Shown: positions 34,308-43,415, numbered from the stretch's first letter. The stretch: 64,000 nucleotides of DNA from Ignatzschineria rhizosphaerae (GCF_022655595.1 NZ_CP093379.1:413001-477000); one strand, 5' to 3'. A program made the numbers and translations. The notes: generated by a model from the sequence alone, not told the origin.

Positions 34308-34384
34308 AAGCTCGCTCTGGCGAGCTTTTTTAACGCCCCAACAAACCAAGCTTGAAAAGTTATGCCGATGGGTAATAATGCTTT
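34308..34384 (+). repeat. Terminator-promoter cassette, copy 2
   Basis: Terminator AAGCTCGC (34308-34315) / GCGAGCTT (34320-34327) with T run, then the 60-bp block shared with 30477-30537, including -35 TTGAAA (34352-34357), 16 bp and -10 AATAAT (34374-34379). The terminator stem itself differs from copy 1 while the T run onward is shared. It drives the gene at 34408. Confidence 0.75.
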
Positions 34385-34407
34385 AATTAATATATTAAAG
34401 GGTTGAT

Positions 34408-34953
34408 ATGAAAAGATTGATTTTATTGCCAGTGTTGATGTTTGGACTATCTTTTGCTTGTGATCGGCCTTATGAGGAGGTTGCGGGTATTAAAATAGGT
34501 TGCTCTGTGAGTGATGTCGCTAATCTTAATGAGTATACGATCCCAGAAGAATACCAATATAGTGATTTTGAAGAAAATCTCATTATTTACCAAAAAGAAG
34601 TAGAGGGAGAAATATTCCAGTTTATCTATATTGGAACGCTCAACGATGTTGTTCATATGGTTGATTTGATTAATTACATAGATATAAGTGAGGATCAGTT
34701 AAATCAAGTTATAAATGGACATATTGAAGAGTTCGGAGAGCCGATTGATGTTCAAACGATAGATGAAGATGTAACGAACATGACATTTAAAGGCAGAGTG
34801 CCAGTTGCTGAATCATTACTTAGTTACCGCTCCCCTTATCGAGGTCCTAGCTCTTCAGTAAGTGATGAGAAAACATTTAGATTTGGAATTTCGTATAGAA
34901 CTAAGGAAATGGTAGAGATCAGTAAAATCGTTAGAGAAAGAAATAGTTATTAG
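34408..34953 (+). CDS. Hypothetical exported island protein
   Basis: 181 residues with a signal peptide (MKRLILLPVLMFGLSFAC). The Cys at residue 18 could be lipidated, though SFAC is a poor lipobox. The mature part is acidic (YTIPEEYQYSDFEENLIIYQ, VINGHIEEFGEPIDVQTIDE). Not recognised. It directly follows the second terminator-promoter cassette, with AAAGGGTTGAT as ribosome site. Followed by a weak hairpin with T run near 34990-35007 (GCCCCTAGTGGGC). Confidence 0.6.
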   Translation: MKRLILLPVLMFGLSFACDRPYEEVAGIKIGCSVSDVANLNEYTIPEEYQYSDFEENLIIYQKEVEGEIFQFIYIGTLNDVVHMVDLINYIDISEDQLNQVINGHIEEFGEPIDVQTIDEDVTNMTFKGRVPVAESLLSYRSPYRGPSSSVSDEKTFRFGISYRTKEMVEISKIVRERNSY

Positions 34954-35061
34954 TGATAGTTACTCAAAAAAGAGTAAGCAAGGATAAGCCCCTAGTGGGC
35001 TTTTTTGTTCCCTAAATTTATCTGGGGTAGAATTGATGGATGATGAATTTAGGAGATAGTG

Positions 35062-35499
35062 ATGAGGCGTAAAAGTATTATTGAGCAGGTTGAAGAGCAG
35101 GAGAGAAGAAGAGAAGACTCAGAAAAGGATAAGAAGTTTATCAAAAAACTATTTACTTACTTGGGCGTGATATTTTTTGTAGTTATTGTGGGTGGTGGGA
35201 TATTTATATATGAGTACTTGCAGCCAAGCGATGCTGAACTTGCTTATAAAGAAGAGCAAAAAAAGGCCTATCTTTTAAATAAGAAAAGATATCAAGCATG
35301 TGAAACACTTATAAAAGAACAGCTAAACTTTCCTTCCACTTATAAATTCAAATCAGAGGTTGCTGGGCATATTGTTGAGGGTCCTTATGTCGAAGTATCT
35401 TTTACTGCTAAGAATGCATTTGGCGCTGAACTACCGCAACTTGGTCAATGCTTAGGAGAGGTTGATGAAATGGTTCTGTTGGGTATAAAAAACAGATAG
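35062..35499 (+). CDS. Hypothetical single-pass membrane protein
   Basis: 145 residues from ATG 35062, preceded by AGGAGATAGTG; an in-frame GTG just before is not needed. A charged N-terminal helix (MRRKSIIEQVEEQERRREDS, EKDKKFIKKL) precedes one membrane segment (about 33-52, LGVIFFVVIVGGGIFIYEYL). A periplasmic domain of about 90 residues follows, with two cysteines (CETLIKEQLNFPSTYKFKSE, GQCLGEV). Not recognised. Single gene with its own leader. Confidence 0.6.
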   Translation: MRRKSIIEQVEEQERRREDSEKDKKFIKKLFTYLGVIFFVVIVGGGIFIYEYLQPSDAELAYKEEQKKAYLLNKKRYQACETLIKEQLNFPSTYKFKSEVAGHIVEGPYVEVSFTAKNAFGAELPQLGQCLGEVDEMVLLGIKNR

Positions 35500-35591
35500 T
35501 CTTGATTGAAAGCACAATAAAGGGCTTTTTTCGTATCTCTAGATTAGAAAGGGTATAATTACTATTGTAAACATAAACTTAAGAGGTGCTT

Positions 35592-35876
35592 ATGACAGAT
35601 TCAATTTATAGAAAGCCTAAAACAGTAACAGCTCCTAAAGGGCGTTTAGAGATTGTAGAAGTATTATGGGATGGAGGAGCAGGCGGAACTTCTGTTATCA
35701 AATGCACCTGGGATGGGAATGAAGGATTAGGTATGAGATGGAATGGCTTTGAAGGTATGCCATTAGGAAACCCTACTTCGCATGATCACCCTACATGGTT
35801 TATCCTGCCAGATTTTATGAAATACCCAACACTTGCTTGGGTAGAAGAGCAGAAAGCTAAAGTATCCAAAGAGTAA
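35592..35876 (+). CDS. Hypothetical small island protein
   Basis: 94 residues from ATG 35592 with AAGAGGTGCTT ahead. Compact, Trp- and Gly-rich sequence (LEIVEVLWDGGAGGTSVIKC, MRWNGFEGMPLGNPTSHDHP, TWFILPDFM). Not recognised, but the composition looks like a folded soluble domain. A -10-like TATAAT lies at about 35553. Confidence 0.6.
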   Translation: MTDSIYRKPKTVTAPKGRLEIVEVLWDGGAGGTSVIKCTWDGNEGLGMRWNGFEGMPLGNPTSHDHPTWFILPDFMKYPTLAWVEEQKAKVSKE

Positions 35877-36056
35877 CGAAGCATCTAAAATACTATTGGA
35901 TATTAAAAGTCTGATTTAAGTATTAACAGTAAATAGTATGGATAGCCCTGATTTAAGGGCTACTTTTGTTGCTTAATGAAAAGCGATGCGACATTAGGGC
36001 GCAATAGACAAGGCCTCTTAAGTGAGGTTTTTTTATTAATTAAATAAAGGCGATTT

Positions 36057-36560
36057 ATGATTAATATTTATAAAAATATTGGAAAGGGGCAAGTAAACTT
36101 ACTATGCTATCAGGTAGATAAAAATAACCTCGATGGTAGCCCTATGAAAATACAAGAAATTGAAATTGCTGATATTGGTGGAATCCGATATCTCAAATTA
36201 GAAAACTTAGATCCTCACATGAATATCATTTGTGGGGAAAATGGAGTTGGGAAGACTACAATGCTGGATGCGATATCTTTTATTTTTTCTGGGGCACCAA
36301 GTATTTTAAAAAGGAGGTCAGGATCAGATAAGGGCGTAGTTAAGTTGAAGAACACTACTCACGATAATATTTCCTAAATAATTCTAGGATGTTAGAAGTA
36401 TTTGATCCGGGTGATAGAACCCCCTTGGGAGATTGGCGAATTGAGGATAAGTACTCATTAATGTCGGAAGTTAATAGAATACAGAGCGCTATAATAATCT
36501 AGCAATGAGGCTAAGATAGCACAATTGAACGAACAGGAGAAAGCATCACACTAAGATAGT
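36057..36560 (+). pseudogene. Decayed AAA/OLD-type ATPase gene
   Basis: The front survives from ATG 36144: MKIQEIEIADIGGIRYLKLE, then a Walker A IICGENGVGKTTMLDAISFI, as in RecF, SMC-like or OLD-family ATPases of defence systems. The frame stops at 36377 after about 78 residues. Further pieces of protein-like sequence follow in other frames: 36389-36502 (MLEVFDPGDRTPLGDWRIED and onward) and about 36506-36553 (NEAKIAQLNEQEKASH). Together they look like one gene cut down by a large deletion and frameshifts. It lies at the right end of the island, next to attR. Confidence 0.65.
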
Positions 36561-36592
36561 AATAGGTGTCCGATAGCCTCCTCCTCCTCCTC

Positions 36593-36635
36593 CATTTAAA
36601 GTGTCAAAAGCCCCTGTTTCAGGGGCTTTTTGCTT
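36593..36635. repeat. Right attachment repeat (attR) of the tRNA-Ser island
   Basis: CCATTTAAAGTGTCAAAAGC, CCCTGTTTCAGGGGCTTTTT and GCT repeat the tRNA-Ser 3' CCA and terminator block at 28429-28471. The preceding CCTCCTCCTCCTCC is a degraded version of the tRNA end CCTCCTTTTCCG. Downstream is core sequence (GMC oxidoreductase). Confidence 0.82.
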
Positions 36636-36662
36636 TTTCACTATAAAGTAAGTTTGTATCTA

Positions 36663-38279
36663 CTATTTTTTATAATCCTTGATAATCATATCTGAAGCGC
36701 GTTCGGCAATCATAATTATGGGGATATTAGTATTTCCGCTTGGAATTTGTGGGATAACTGAGCCGTCTGCTACTCGTAGACCTTCTGTACCTCTTACTTT
36801 TAAGTTCATATCTACAGCTGAATTATTGGGATCATCTCCCATTCTGCAAGTTCCTACAGGATGATAAATAGTAGAGACAGTATTACGGATATAATCAATT
36901 AATTCCTCATCTGTAGTTAATTCAGGGGATGGGGTGACGACTTCTGTAACGACTTCTTTTAAAGAAGGGGCTTTTAATAGCGATAAACCAAATTTAACAG
37001 CTGCTAATAATCCATCAACATCTTCCTGTTCTTTTAGGTAGTTGAAAGTAATTTTTGCTTGATCTTCTGGATTGGCGCTTCTTAATAATACTTCACCACG
37101 AGATTTAGGTCTTACATTGGCCATTTCTAAAGTAATACCGTGAGACTCTTCATCACTTGTTGCGGCTTTTTTATTTAATAGGCTGGTCGCGAGAATAGGG
37201 TTAACATGGATTTGGGTTTCAGGACGCCCATCTTTATCTAAATCTAAGAATCCACCGGCTTCAACGATATTTGATGCAACAATACCATCTTTATTTTCTA
37301 TCCACTCTAAGCCTACTTCTAGCATTTTGATGCCTTTCATGTATTTAATGAGGCTTGGGGTAAGAGAGGGGGTTTTAGCGCAAACAGGTGCAAATAGATG
37401 GTCATGTAAATTTTTTCCGACCTGAGGGTTATTGGCGATTAGATCAATTCCCATCTCTTTGAGGTGTTCTTGCGGACCTACTCCAGAAAGTAAGAGTAGT
37501 TTAGCGCTACCAATGGATCCTGACGTGACAATGATCTCTTTGTTTGTTTTGCAGGTTATTGATTTCCCTTTGTGAAGGTATTCAACGCCAACGGCTTTTG
37601 TATTCTCAAAGATGATTTTTCGAACATCCGCACCAGTAATAATGGATAGGCGTTCATTATCTCTTACTTCGTTTAAGTAGCCATATGCGGCGCTAGCACG
37701 GCGACCTTTATGGGTAGTGGTTTGATAAAATCCTATTCCTTCTTGTGAGGGGCCGTTAAAGTCATTAACATATTTAAATCCCATCTCTTGGGCAGCTTTA
37801 ATGTAAGCTAAGCTAATAGGATGTCTTAATCGAGCCTCACTCGCATAAATATGCCCATGAGTACCATGATATGGGCTAGATAAGCTTTCGTTGTTTTCAG
37901 CGCGAATAAAGTATGGCAGGACATCTTTATAGCTCCAGCCAGGACAGTTGTATAGATTTTCCCAATCATCATAATCTTGAGGGTTGCCTCTGACGTGTAA
38001 CATCGCATTAACGCTACTTCCTCCGCCTATAACGCGACCTTGAGGTACTAGGGCTTTGCGATTATTTAAGCCTGGCTCGGGTTCTGTTTCATATTGGAAA
38101 GTATTTTTTTTAAGAGCAAAGGGAATACCTGCCGGCATATGGATAAAAGGGTCTTTATCATCAGGGCCTATTTCCAATAATAATACGGTAGCATCTGTTT
38201 CTTTAATGAGTTTATGGGTGATGACGCATCCTGCAGACCCGCCGCCAACAATAATATAATCATAAGTATTCATCATCAT
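36663..38279 (-). CDS. GMC-family oxidoreductase (choline/alcohol dehydrogenase-like)
   Basis: 538 residues. FAD-dependent oxidation of an alcohol group. The N-terminal dinucleotide fold is YIIVGGGSAGCVITHKL; the GMC signatures are GGGSSVNAMLHVRGNPQDYD and GSIGSAKLLLLSGVG; the C-terminal part has the catalytic histidine region HPVGTCRMGDDP and DGSVIPQIPSGNTNIPIIMI. It resembles choline dehydrogenase and long-chain alcohol dehydrogenases alike. No betB, betI or betT is adjacent, so the substrate is left open. Three ATG codons in a row at the start; AAGGAG fits the second or third best. It abuts the right island end. Confidence 0.85.
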   Translation of the reverse strand: MMMNTYDYIIVGGGSAGCVITHKLIKETDATVLLLEIGPDDKDPFIHMPAGIPFALKKNTFQYETEPEPGLNNRKALVPQGRVIGGGSSVNAMLHVRGNPQDYDDWENLYNCPGWSYKDVLPYFIRAENNESLSSPYHGTHGHIYASEARLRHPISLAYIKAAQEMGFKYVNDFNGPSQEGIGFYQTTTHKGRRASAAYGYLNEVRDNERLSIITGADVRKIIFENTKAVGVEYLHKGKSITCKTNKEIIVTSGSIGSAKLLLLSGVGPQEHLKEMGIDLIANNPQVGKNLHDHLFAPVCAKTPSLTPSLIKYMKGIKMLEVGLEWIENKDGIVASNIVEAGGFLDLDKDGRPETQIHVNPILATSLLNKKAATSDEESHGITLEMANVRPKSRGEVLLRSANPEDQAKITFNYLKEQEDVDGLLAAVKFGLSLLKAPSLKEVVTEVVTPSPELTTDEELIDYIRNTVSTIYHPVGTCRMGDDPNNSAVDMNLKVRGTEGLRVADGSVIPQIPSGNTNIPIIMIAERASDMIIKDYKK

Positions 38280-38534
38280 ATCTCCTTGCGTTTAAAATCA
38301 ATGGGTTATTGTTTTAAATATAAAGCATAAAGGTGAATATAGGAATTACTTTTTAGATTTTAATTGTCTGTATTTGTGAATTTAATATGTGTTTTGTATA
38401 ACAAATCCACTTTCTAAGTGCTCAATAGATAGTGATTTGGGGCAAAATTGTATTTATAAGAGAGACCTGTAAAATGATATTTGAAGAATATTTACATTTT
38501 AGTGGTCGGTAGACGACTTATAAATCGCAAAAAG

Positions 38535-40241
38535 ATGCAAAGTAGAGGAATTTTGATTAAAAGAAGTATTAGATATTATTTATTACCCTTAATTTTAGTT
38601 TTACTGGTGAGTTCTATATCTTTGAGTGTTGGAATAGCTCAAGAGCCCAAAAATATGGCCTTAGAGAGTACATTATCTTTAAATCAGATACGAGGTAATC
38701 TTGATAGTGTTAATGCTCGTAGAGCGAAGGTTTTGCAAGAATTAGAAGTTACTGAAGATCCTGATCATCGTGAAAGTTTAGAGATCACTTTAGCGCAGCT
38801 TAATCAGCAAAAGCGTAATTTTGAAAAAATGTTTGAAAAAACAGCGCTTGGGGGGTTAGAGGTTGAGTTGTATAACGTTGCCGGGAATGAAGAGGAAGAG
38901 ATTGAGCAATATGATTGGCAAAAGGAGCTGATTAAGATTGTTCAGCCTGTTTTTAGCTCATTGCAAAATTTAACAGAATCTCAGCGAAAGCGTGATTTTA
39001 TCCGTACAACGCGTGCGGAGTTAGAGCAAAACGTATTAGCTATTGATGATGCTTTAGCGCATCTTGATGAGATTGACCGCTCGCAATTGAGTCAGGCATC
39101 TTTAAAGCAGCTTAATAAAATTCATAGTAGTTGGGAGATTAAACGTGCTTATTATGAAAATCAGCTGGAATTAGTTAATTTGCAATATCGTGAGATTGAG
39201 AGGGAGGGGACTTTAACTGAGCGTGTTATTCATGGTATTTGGAGCTTCATTACCAATGAAGGAAAGGTGTTGTTAATTAGTTTAGGGACATTTTTTGGGT
39301 TGCTCTATATTTTTTCATGGGTATTGCGCCGTATTGTAGCAAATCATGAAAAGAAGGTGAAAACTCACCCTAATGTGAAAAAGACGACGCTTATTTGGCG
39401 AGTTATTTTATTAGTCTATGAGCTTTTCTCTTATGCGATTGCTTTTGCCTCGCTCTTAGTAATTCTTCATTCATCTGGCGATATGGTGCTCTTTGGTTTT
39501 GCCATTTTATTGATTTTGGCAATGGCGATAGGCTTAAGAAACTCTATTCCAGCTTATTTTAAACGTTTACGCACCTTTTTAAATATGGGGCTAGCAAGAG
39601 AGGGAGAGAGAGTTATCTATCAAGGGATTCCTTGGGAGATTGAGCATATTAATCTTTATTCTGTTTTTCTATTGAATCCACTTTTAGATAATGGTCGTAT
39701 TCGTTTAACGATCGATTGCTTAGAAAATATGGTCTCAAGAGATGTTCCGCATGATGAGGCGTATTATCCGACCATTGCCGGTGATACGGTACTAATCGAT
39801 TCAATTTATGCAAAAATTGTTCGCCAAACGCCAGAAACAGTCTATCTAGATAGTTATGGAACACTTTTTGAATATGGGACAGAAGAGTTTGCCGCACGAA
39901 AACCGATGAATTTAACGGCAGGTTATATTGCTAGTACACAATTTATATTAGATCGTTCTCATCGTCAGGATGATATTGATGAGATATTAATGCAGTTGAA
40001 AGTTGAAGCGGAAGGTTTACTGGCGAAAGATCCTGAGTGCGCGGCTTTAGTAAACGCTGTTTATACCAATTTCCGAGAAATTAACCTCTATGGTGATTTA
40101 GTATTTGGTATGAGTATTAGCATGGGGGCACATGCTGAAGGTTACTACTATGCTATTCCAAGATTATTACAACGAAGTGGTGTTATTGCTGCTCAAAAAT
40201 ATGATTGGAAATTACCTGAAAAGTCTATTGTGAATTTGTAG
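38535..40241 (+). CDS. MscS-like mechanosensitive channel-domain membrane protein
   Basis: About 568 residues from ATG 38535; the frame is open back to TTG 38481. A signal-like hydrophobic segment (YYLLPLILVLLVSSISLSVG) leads to a long helical, coiled-coil periplasmic region (about 50-225, e.g. QIRGNLDSVNARRAKVLQEL). Three or four membrane segments follow (about 255-345), then a beta-domain resembling MscS (LRNSIPAYFKRLRTFLNMGL, GDTVLIDSIYAKIVRQTPET). The order fits a large MscS-family (MscK/YbdG-like) protein, but the pore helix is not typical. Single gene, convergent with rplI and ended by the hairpins at 40285-40383. Confidence 0.6.
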   Translation: MQSRGILIKRSIRYYLLPLILVLLVSSISLSVGIAQEPKNMALESTLSLNQIRGNLDSVNARRAKVLQELEVTEDPDHRESLEITLAQLNQQKRNFEKMFEKTALGGLEVELYNVAGNEEEEIEQYDWQKELIKIVQPVFSSLQNLTESQRKRDFIRTTRAELEQNVLAIDDALAHLDEIDRSQLSQASLKQLNKIHSSWEIKRAYYENQLELVNLQYREIEREGTLTERVIHGIWSFITNEGKVLLISLGTFFGLLYIFSWVLRRIVANHEKKVKTHPNVKKTTLIWRVILLVYELFSYAIAFASLLVILHSSGDMVLFGFAILLILAMAIGLRNSIPAYFKRLRTFLNMGLAREGERVIYQGIPWEIEHINLYSVFLLNPLLDNGRIRLTIDCLENMVSRDVPHDEAYYPTIAGDTVLIDSIYAKIVRQTPETVYLDSYGTLFEYGTEEFAARKPMNLTAGYIASTQFILDRSHRQDDIDEILMQLKVEAEGLLAKDPECAALVNAVYTNFREINLYGDLVFGMSISMGAHAEGYYYAIPRLLQRSGVIAAQKYDWKLPEKSIVNL

Positions 40242-40284
40242 CTTTTTCTTATTCATTAGGCAGTAAAGCAGATGATAGTGTATT

Positions 40285-40320
40285 AAAATGCCGGCGCTTA
40301 TGATTGGTTGCCGGCATTTT
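40285..40320 (+). terminator. Terminator after the MscS-like gene
   Basis: AAAATGCCGGC (40285-40295) with GCCGGCATTTT (40310-40320), perfect 11-bp stem, loop of 14, T run. Confidence 0.82.
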
Positions 40321-40352
40321 TATGAGAGGAGATATATGTATCTTAGGGATAA

Positions 40353-40383
40353 GAAAAAACCCACTCATTGAGTGGGTTTTTTT
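40353..40383. terminator. Bidirectional terminator between the MscS-like gene and rplI
   Basis: CCCACT / AGTGGG stem around CATTG, flanked by A run on the left and T run on the right, so it works in both directions. It would end the rpsF-rpsR-rplI transcript on the minus strand. Confidence 0.8.
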
Positions 40384-40437
40384 GATTCATTGTCTTAGGA
40401 TGAATTTTTATTAATTTTGTTAAAGCAGTGCTTTAGA

Positions 40438-40884
40438 TTACTCAGCTGCAACGTTTACAGTAATTTCTACATCAACGTCTGCATGAAGGTGAAGTGTAAC
40501 TAAGTGCTCACCAAGTGCGCGGATTGCGCCATCGTTGATACGAACTTCTTTACGGTCAACGGCAACGCCTGCATCAGTAATAAGAGTTGCGATATCTTGA
40601 GCTGTTACAGAACCAAATAAACGACCTTCAGAACCAGCGTTAGCTGCGATAGTCATTACTAAGCCTGCAAGTTTTTCACCACGTGCTTGAGCTGCTGCTA
40701 AAACATCAGCTTGTTTTGCTTCGAGTTCTGCACGGCGTGCTTCAAATACAACGATGTTAGCAGGAGTTGCCTCAGTTGCTAAACCTTGTGGAAGAAGGTA
40801 GTTACGTGCAAATCCTGGTTTTACATCAACTGTATCGCCAAGAGAACCTAAATTTTCAATTTTTTCTAAAAGAATAACTTTCAT
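40438..40884 (-). CDS. rplI: 50S ribosomal protein L9
   Basis: 148 residues from ATG 40884 with GGGAGATACA ahead. The frame is open further upstream (to 40965) but that part overlaps rpsR and lacks homology. N-terminal [20 protein letters not shown], then [16 protein letters not shown] is the L9 signature; the long connecting helix (residues 40-75) and the C-terminal domain ending in [12 protein letters not shown] are intact. Last gene of the rpsF-rpsR-rplI operon. Confidence 0.97.
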   Translation of the reverse strand: MKVILLEKIENLGSLGDTVDVKPGFARNYLLPQGLATEATPANIVVFEARRAELEAKQADVLAAAQARGEKLAGLVMTIAANAGSEGRLFGSVTAQDIATLITDAGVAVDRKEVRINDGAIRALGEHLVTLHLHADVDVEITVNVAAE

Positions 40885-40903
40885 TGTATCTCCCTTTGGA
40901 CGA

Positions 40904-41128
40904 TTAGTGTTGATCTGTGTATGGGAGCAATGCAATGTAGCGTGCGCGTTTGATTGCAGTTGCAAGTTGACGCTGATAGCGTGCGCTAGTACCAGTTACA
41001 CGGCTAGGTACGATTTTACCTGTTTCTGTAACATAGTTTTTTAAGAGGTTTACATCTTTGTAGTCGATTTCTTTAACGCCTTCAGCGGTAAAACGACAAT
41101 ATTTTCTACGACGAACATAACGTGACAT
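40904..41128 (-). CDS. rpsR: 30S ribosomal protein S18
   Basis: 74 residues: [20 protein letters not shown], then [20 protein letters not shown] and [20 protein letters not shown]. Canonical S18 with the C-terminal [13 protein letters not shown]. It binds S6 on the platform of the 30S subunit. Sits 42 bp after rpsF and 19 bp before rplI; priB, present between rpsF and rpsR in enterobacteria, is absent. Confidence 0.97.
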   Translation of the reverse strand: MSRYVRRRKYCRFTAEGVKEIDYKDVNLLKNYVTETGKIVPSRVTGTSARYQRQLATAIKRARYIALLPYTDQH

Positions 41129-41170
41129 AATAATTTACCTTTTTAATAGATTTTGAAAAGAGTTTAGAGA

Positions 41171-41569
41171 TTATGCTTCTTCGCTGTCATCAGCGTCGTC
41201 TGCATCATCTTCAACTTCAACTTCTTCTTCACGAACTTCAACGTTACGCTCAGGTTTAGCTGCAATTACAGAAGTTTCTGTTTCTGCTTCTTCTTTATTG
41301 ATGATGAGATCACGGATCACAGCATCGTTGAAGCGGAATGCACTTTGAAGTTCTTCTAAGGCTGCTTTGTCACACTCGATGTTCATAAGAACGTAGTGTG
41401 CTTTGTGGATTTTTTGGATTGGGTATGCAAGTTGACGACGACCCCAATCTTCTAAGCGATGAATAGCTCCACCATTGTCAGTCACAATCGCTTTATAACG
41501 ATCGATCATTGCAGGAACTTGTTCGCTTTGGTCTGGATGAACCAGAAATACTACTTCGTAATGACGCAT
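41171..41569 (-). CDS. rpsF: 30S ribosomal protein S6
   Basis: 132 residues: [60 protein letters not shown]. The last 35 residues are strongly acidic ([20 protein letters not shown]), the tail that RimK extends with glutamates in E. coli. First gene of the operon; preceded by a hairpin-containing leader (41601-41660). Start ATG 41569. Confidence 0.97.
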   Translation of the reverse strand: MRHYEVVFLVHPDQSEQVPAMIDRYKAIVTDNGGAIHRLEDWGRRQLAYPIQKIHKAHYVLMNIECDKAALEELQSAFRFNDAVIRDLIINKEEAETETSVIAAKPERNVEVREEEVEVEDDADDADDSEEA

Positions 41570-41600
41570 TATTCATGCTCCTTATGGATTTAAAAAAATT

Positions 41601-41660
41601 TAAAGTCTTTCAATAACCCTTTGAAAGACAAGGAGACCTAGACCTTTTACTAGAAAGGTC
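41601..41660 (-). promoter_or_regulatory. Hairpins in the psd-rpsF intergenic / rpsF leader
   Basis: Two stems between psd and rpsF: GACCTTT / AAAGGTC (41641-41660) and GTCTTTCAA / TTGAAAGAC (41605-41629). On the minus strand the second is followed by an A/T-rich run with seven T. They may end the psd transcript, or form the S6:S18-type autoregulatory leader known in many bacteria; I did not find a convincing S6:S18 bulge. Confidence 0.45.
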
Positions 41661-41718
41661 AAAATCAAGCTGAGCATTATACCGATAAATCTTCTTAAAG
41701 GAAAGGCTGATCTTTCCT

Positions 41719-42543
41719 TTAGTGCACTTTATGAAGCAGTGATTCACCAAGTTTGACGGGTTGATACTCTTTAAGGAGTTCATCGAGTTTGAGTTCATTG
41801 TTTTCAGTAATGACAATAACGGTTGATCCCATGTTAAATCGGCCCATTTCTTCCCCCTTTTCGAGGGTGATCTCTTCATTAGAGTAATCGCTATATTTAA
41901 GAATCGAGCCATAAGGAGGGGTAATTGTTCCTTCCCAAACGGTTTCCATGCTTGAAACATTAATGGCGCCAACTAAGATCACAATAACTTTGCCATATTC
42001 GGTATCAAAGAGTGAAACGTGACGCTCATTTTCGGCAAATAATGTTGGGATATTCTCAGCTGTTTTTAACGAAACACTATAAAATTTTCCAGGGATATGA
42101 ATGGTGCGTTCTAAACGCCCCGTAACAGGCATGTGAATACGATGATAATCTCTAGGTGAGAGATAGATTGTGGCAAATTGCCCATCTTTAAACTCTTTTG
42201 CCAGCTTAGGATCTGCAATTAATGCCTCTAAGGTAAAATGATGACCTTTTGCTTGGATAAACGTAGTCTCTTGTAATTGCCCGCAAGCGGCAATTTTTCC
42301 ATCTGCTGGTGAAATAATCGCAGCATCACTTAATGGGCGTGCTTCAGGCTTTAACTCACGAGTAAAGAAGTCATTAAAAGAGGTAAATTGTTCCGGTCTT
42401 TGTCTGACACAATCTTGCCATTCTATTTTATAAATTTTGGCAAATTGACTGATGAAGAGATTTTTGAACCATTTCATCTCAACACGAGTAATTTTTCGGA
42501 AAAACCAAGAAGAAAGACGTTGGAAAGTGATGTTTTTTAGCAT
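41719..42543 (-). CDS. psd: Phosphatidylserine decarboxylase
   Basis: 274 residues. Makes phosphatidylethanolamine in the inner membrane. The self-cleavage site is GRFNMGSTVIVITE; Ser240 becomes the pyruvoyl group (usual motif LGST, here MGST). Other family blocks: FTSFNDFFTRELKPEARPL, SPADGKIAACGQL, YLSPRDYHRIHMPVTG, the last holding the catalytic histidine. Normal length. Upstream of the rpsF operon on the same strand; kdsB lies 108 bp further up, also same strand. Confidence 0.96.
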   Translation of the reverse strand: MLKNITFQRLSSWFFRKITRVEMKWFKNLFISQFAKIYKIEWQDCVRQRPEQFTSFNDFFTRELKPEARPLSDAAIISPADGKIAACGQLQETTFIQAKGHHFTLEALIADPKLAKEFKDGQFATIYLSPRDYHRIHMPVTGRLERTIHIPGKFYSVSLKTAENIPTLFAENERHVSLFDTEYGKVIVILVGAINVSSMETVWEGTITPPYGSILKYSDYSNEEITLEKGEEMGRFNMGSTVIVITENNELKLDELLKEYQPVKLGESLLHKVH

Positions 42544-42650
42544 AAATTTTGACTCTTAAAGAGTGAATAATATGAGGAGTATATTATAAATACCGCCCAT
42601 TGATTAATAAAAGGCCTCTATTAGGCGAGATCCATTGAGATCGCTATATT

Positions 42651-43415
42651 TTAAATTAAGCCATTATTGATAATCCAGGCTTGTGCTTTTTGTAAATCTG
42701 CGAGCGTATCGATTCCTGGAGGTGGTGTATGTGTTGAGATTGCTACAGCAATTTTACGATTATTGGCAAGCGCTCTTAGCTGTTCTAATTTTTCGAGTTC
42801 TTCTAATGGGGATGGTGTTAAATGAGGATATTCATTTAAGAATTCGGCACGATAAGCATATAGACCGATATGGCGAAGATAAGGGGAGTTTTCTATTAAT
42901 CCTGTATGTTGCATTTTTTCACGCTGATAAGGAATGGGAGCTCTTGAAAAATAAAGCGCCTCAGCCTCTTCGTTTAAGACCACTTTTACCGCATTGGGAT
43001 CCTGCACCTCTTCCCATTCGTTAATAGGTGTTGCAAGCGTACTCATTGAGACGTTACTGTTTTCAGCAAGGGCTAAGACAACTTGATCGACAAAGCTAAT
43101 TGGTAAAAATGGTTCGTCTCCTTGCCAATTGACAATAATTTCACCCGCCGAAAATTGAAGCATGCGAGAAACCTCGCTTAAGCGGTCTGTTCCTGATTCA
43201 TGCGCCGTATCTGTCATAACTACTTTGGCATCTATTGATGTGAGATGATCAAAAATAGCTTGATCATCCGTAGCAACAATAACATTTTTAGCCTTACTTT
43301 TAATAGCTGCAAGCCAAGTCCATTCAATTAATGGTTTTCCATGAAGTTCACGTAACATTTTATTAGGAAGTCGCGTTGACTTTAGGCGTGCGGGAATAAC
43401 AATGTTGTAATTCAT
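42651..43415 (-). CDS. kdsB: 3-deoxy-manno-octulosonate cytidylyltransferase
   Basis: 254 residues. Activates KDO as CMP-KDO for LPS inner core. N-terminal nucleotide-binding IPARLKSTRLPNKMLRELHG, then VIVATDDQAIFDHL, HESGTDRLSEV, NWQGDEPFLP and YFSRAPIPYQRE, HIGLYAYRAEFL. All typical of KdsB. Alone, with a 738-bp gene-free region upstream. Confidence 0.96.
   Translation of the reverse strand: MNYNIVIPARLKSTRLPNKMLRELHGKPLIEWTWLAAIKSKAKNVIVATDDQAIFDHLTSIDAKVVMTDTAHESGTDRLSEVSRMLQFSAGEIIVNWQGDEPFLPISFVDQVVLALAENSNVSMSTLATPINEWEEVQDPNAVKVVLNEEAEALYFSRAPIPYQREKMQHTGLIENSPYLRHIGLYAYRAEFLNEYPHLTPSPLEELEKLEQLRALANNRKIAVAISTHTPPPGIDTLADLQKAQAWIINNGLI

Noticed and set aside
28341-36635. CRISPR array or cas genes in the island
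   Set aside because: No regularly spaced repeats and no Cas-like frames.
40885-40965. Upstream extension of rplI
   Set aside because: Overlaps rpsR and lacks L9 homology; ATG 40884 has a proper ribosome site.
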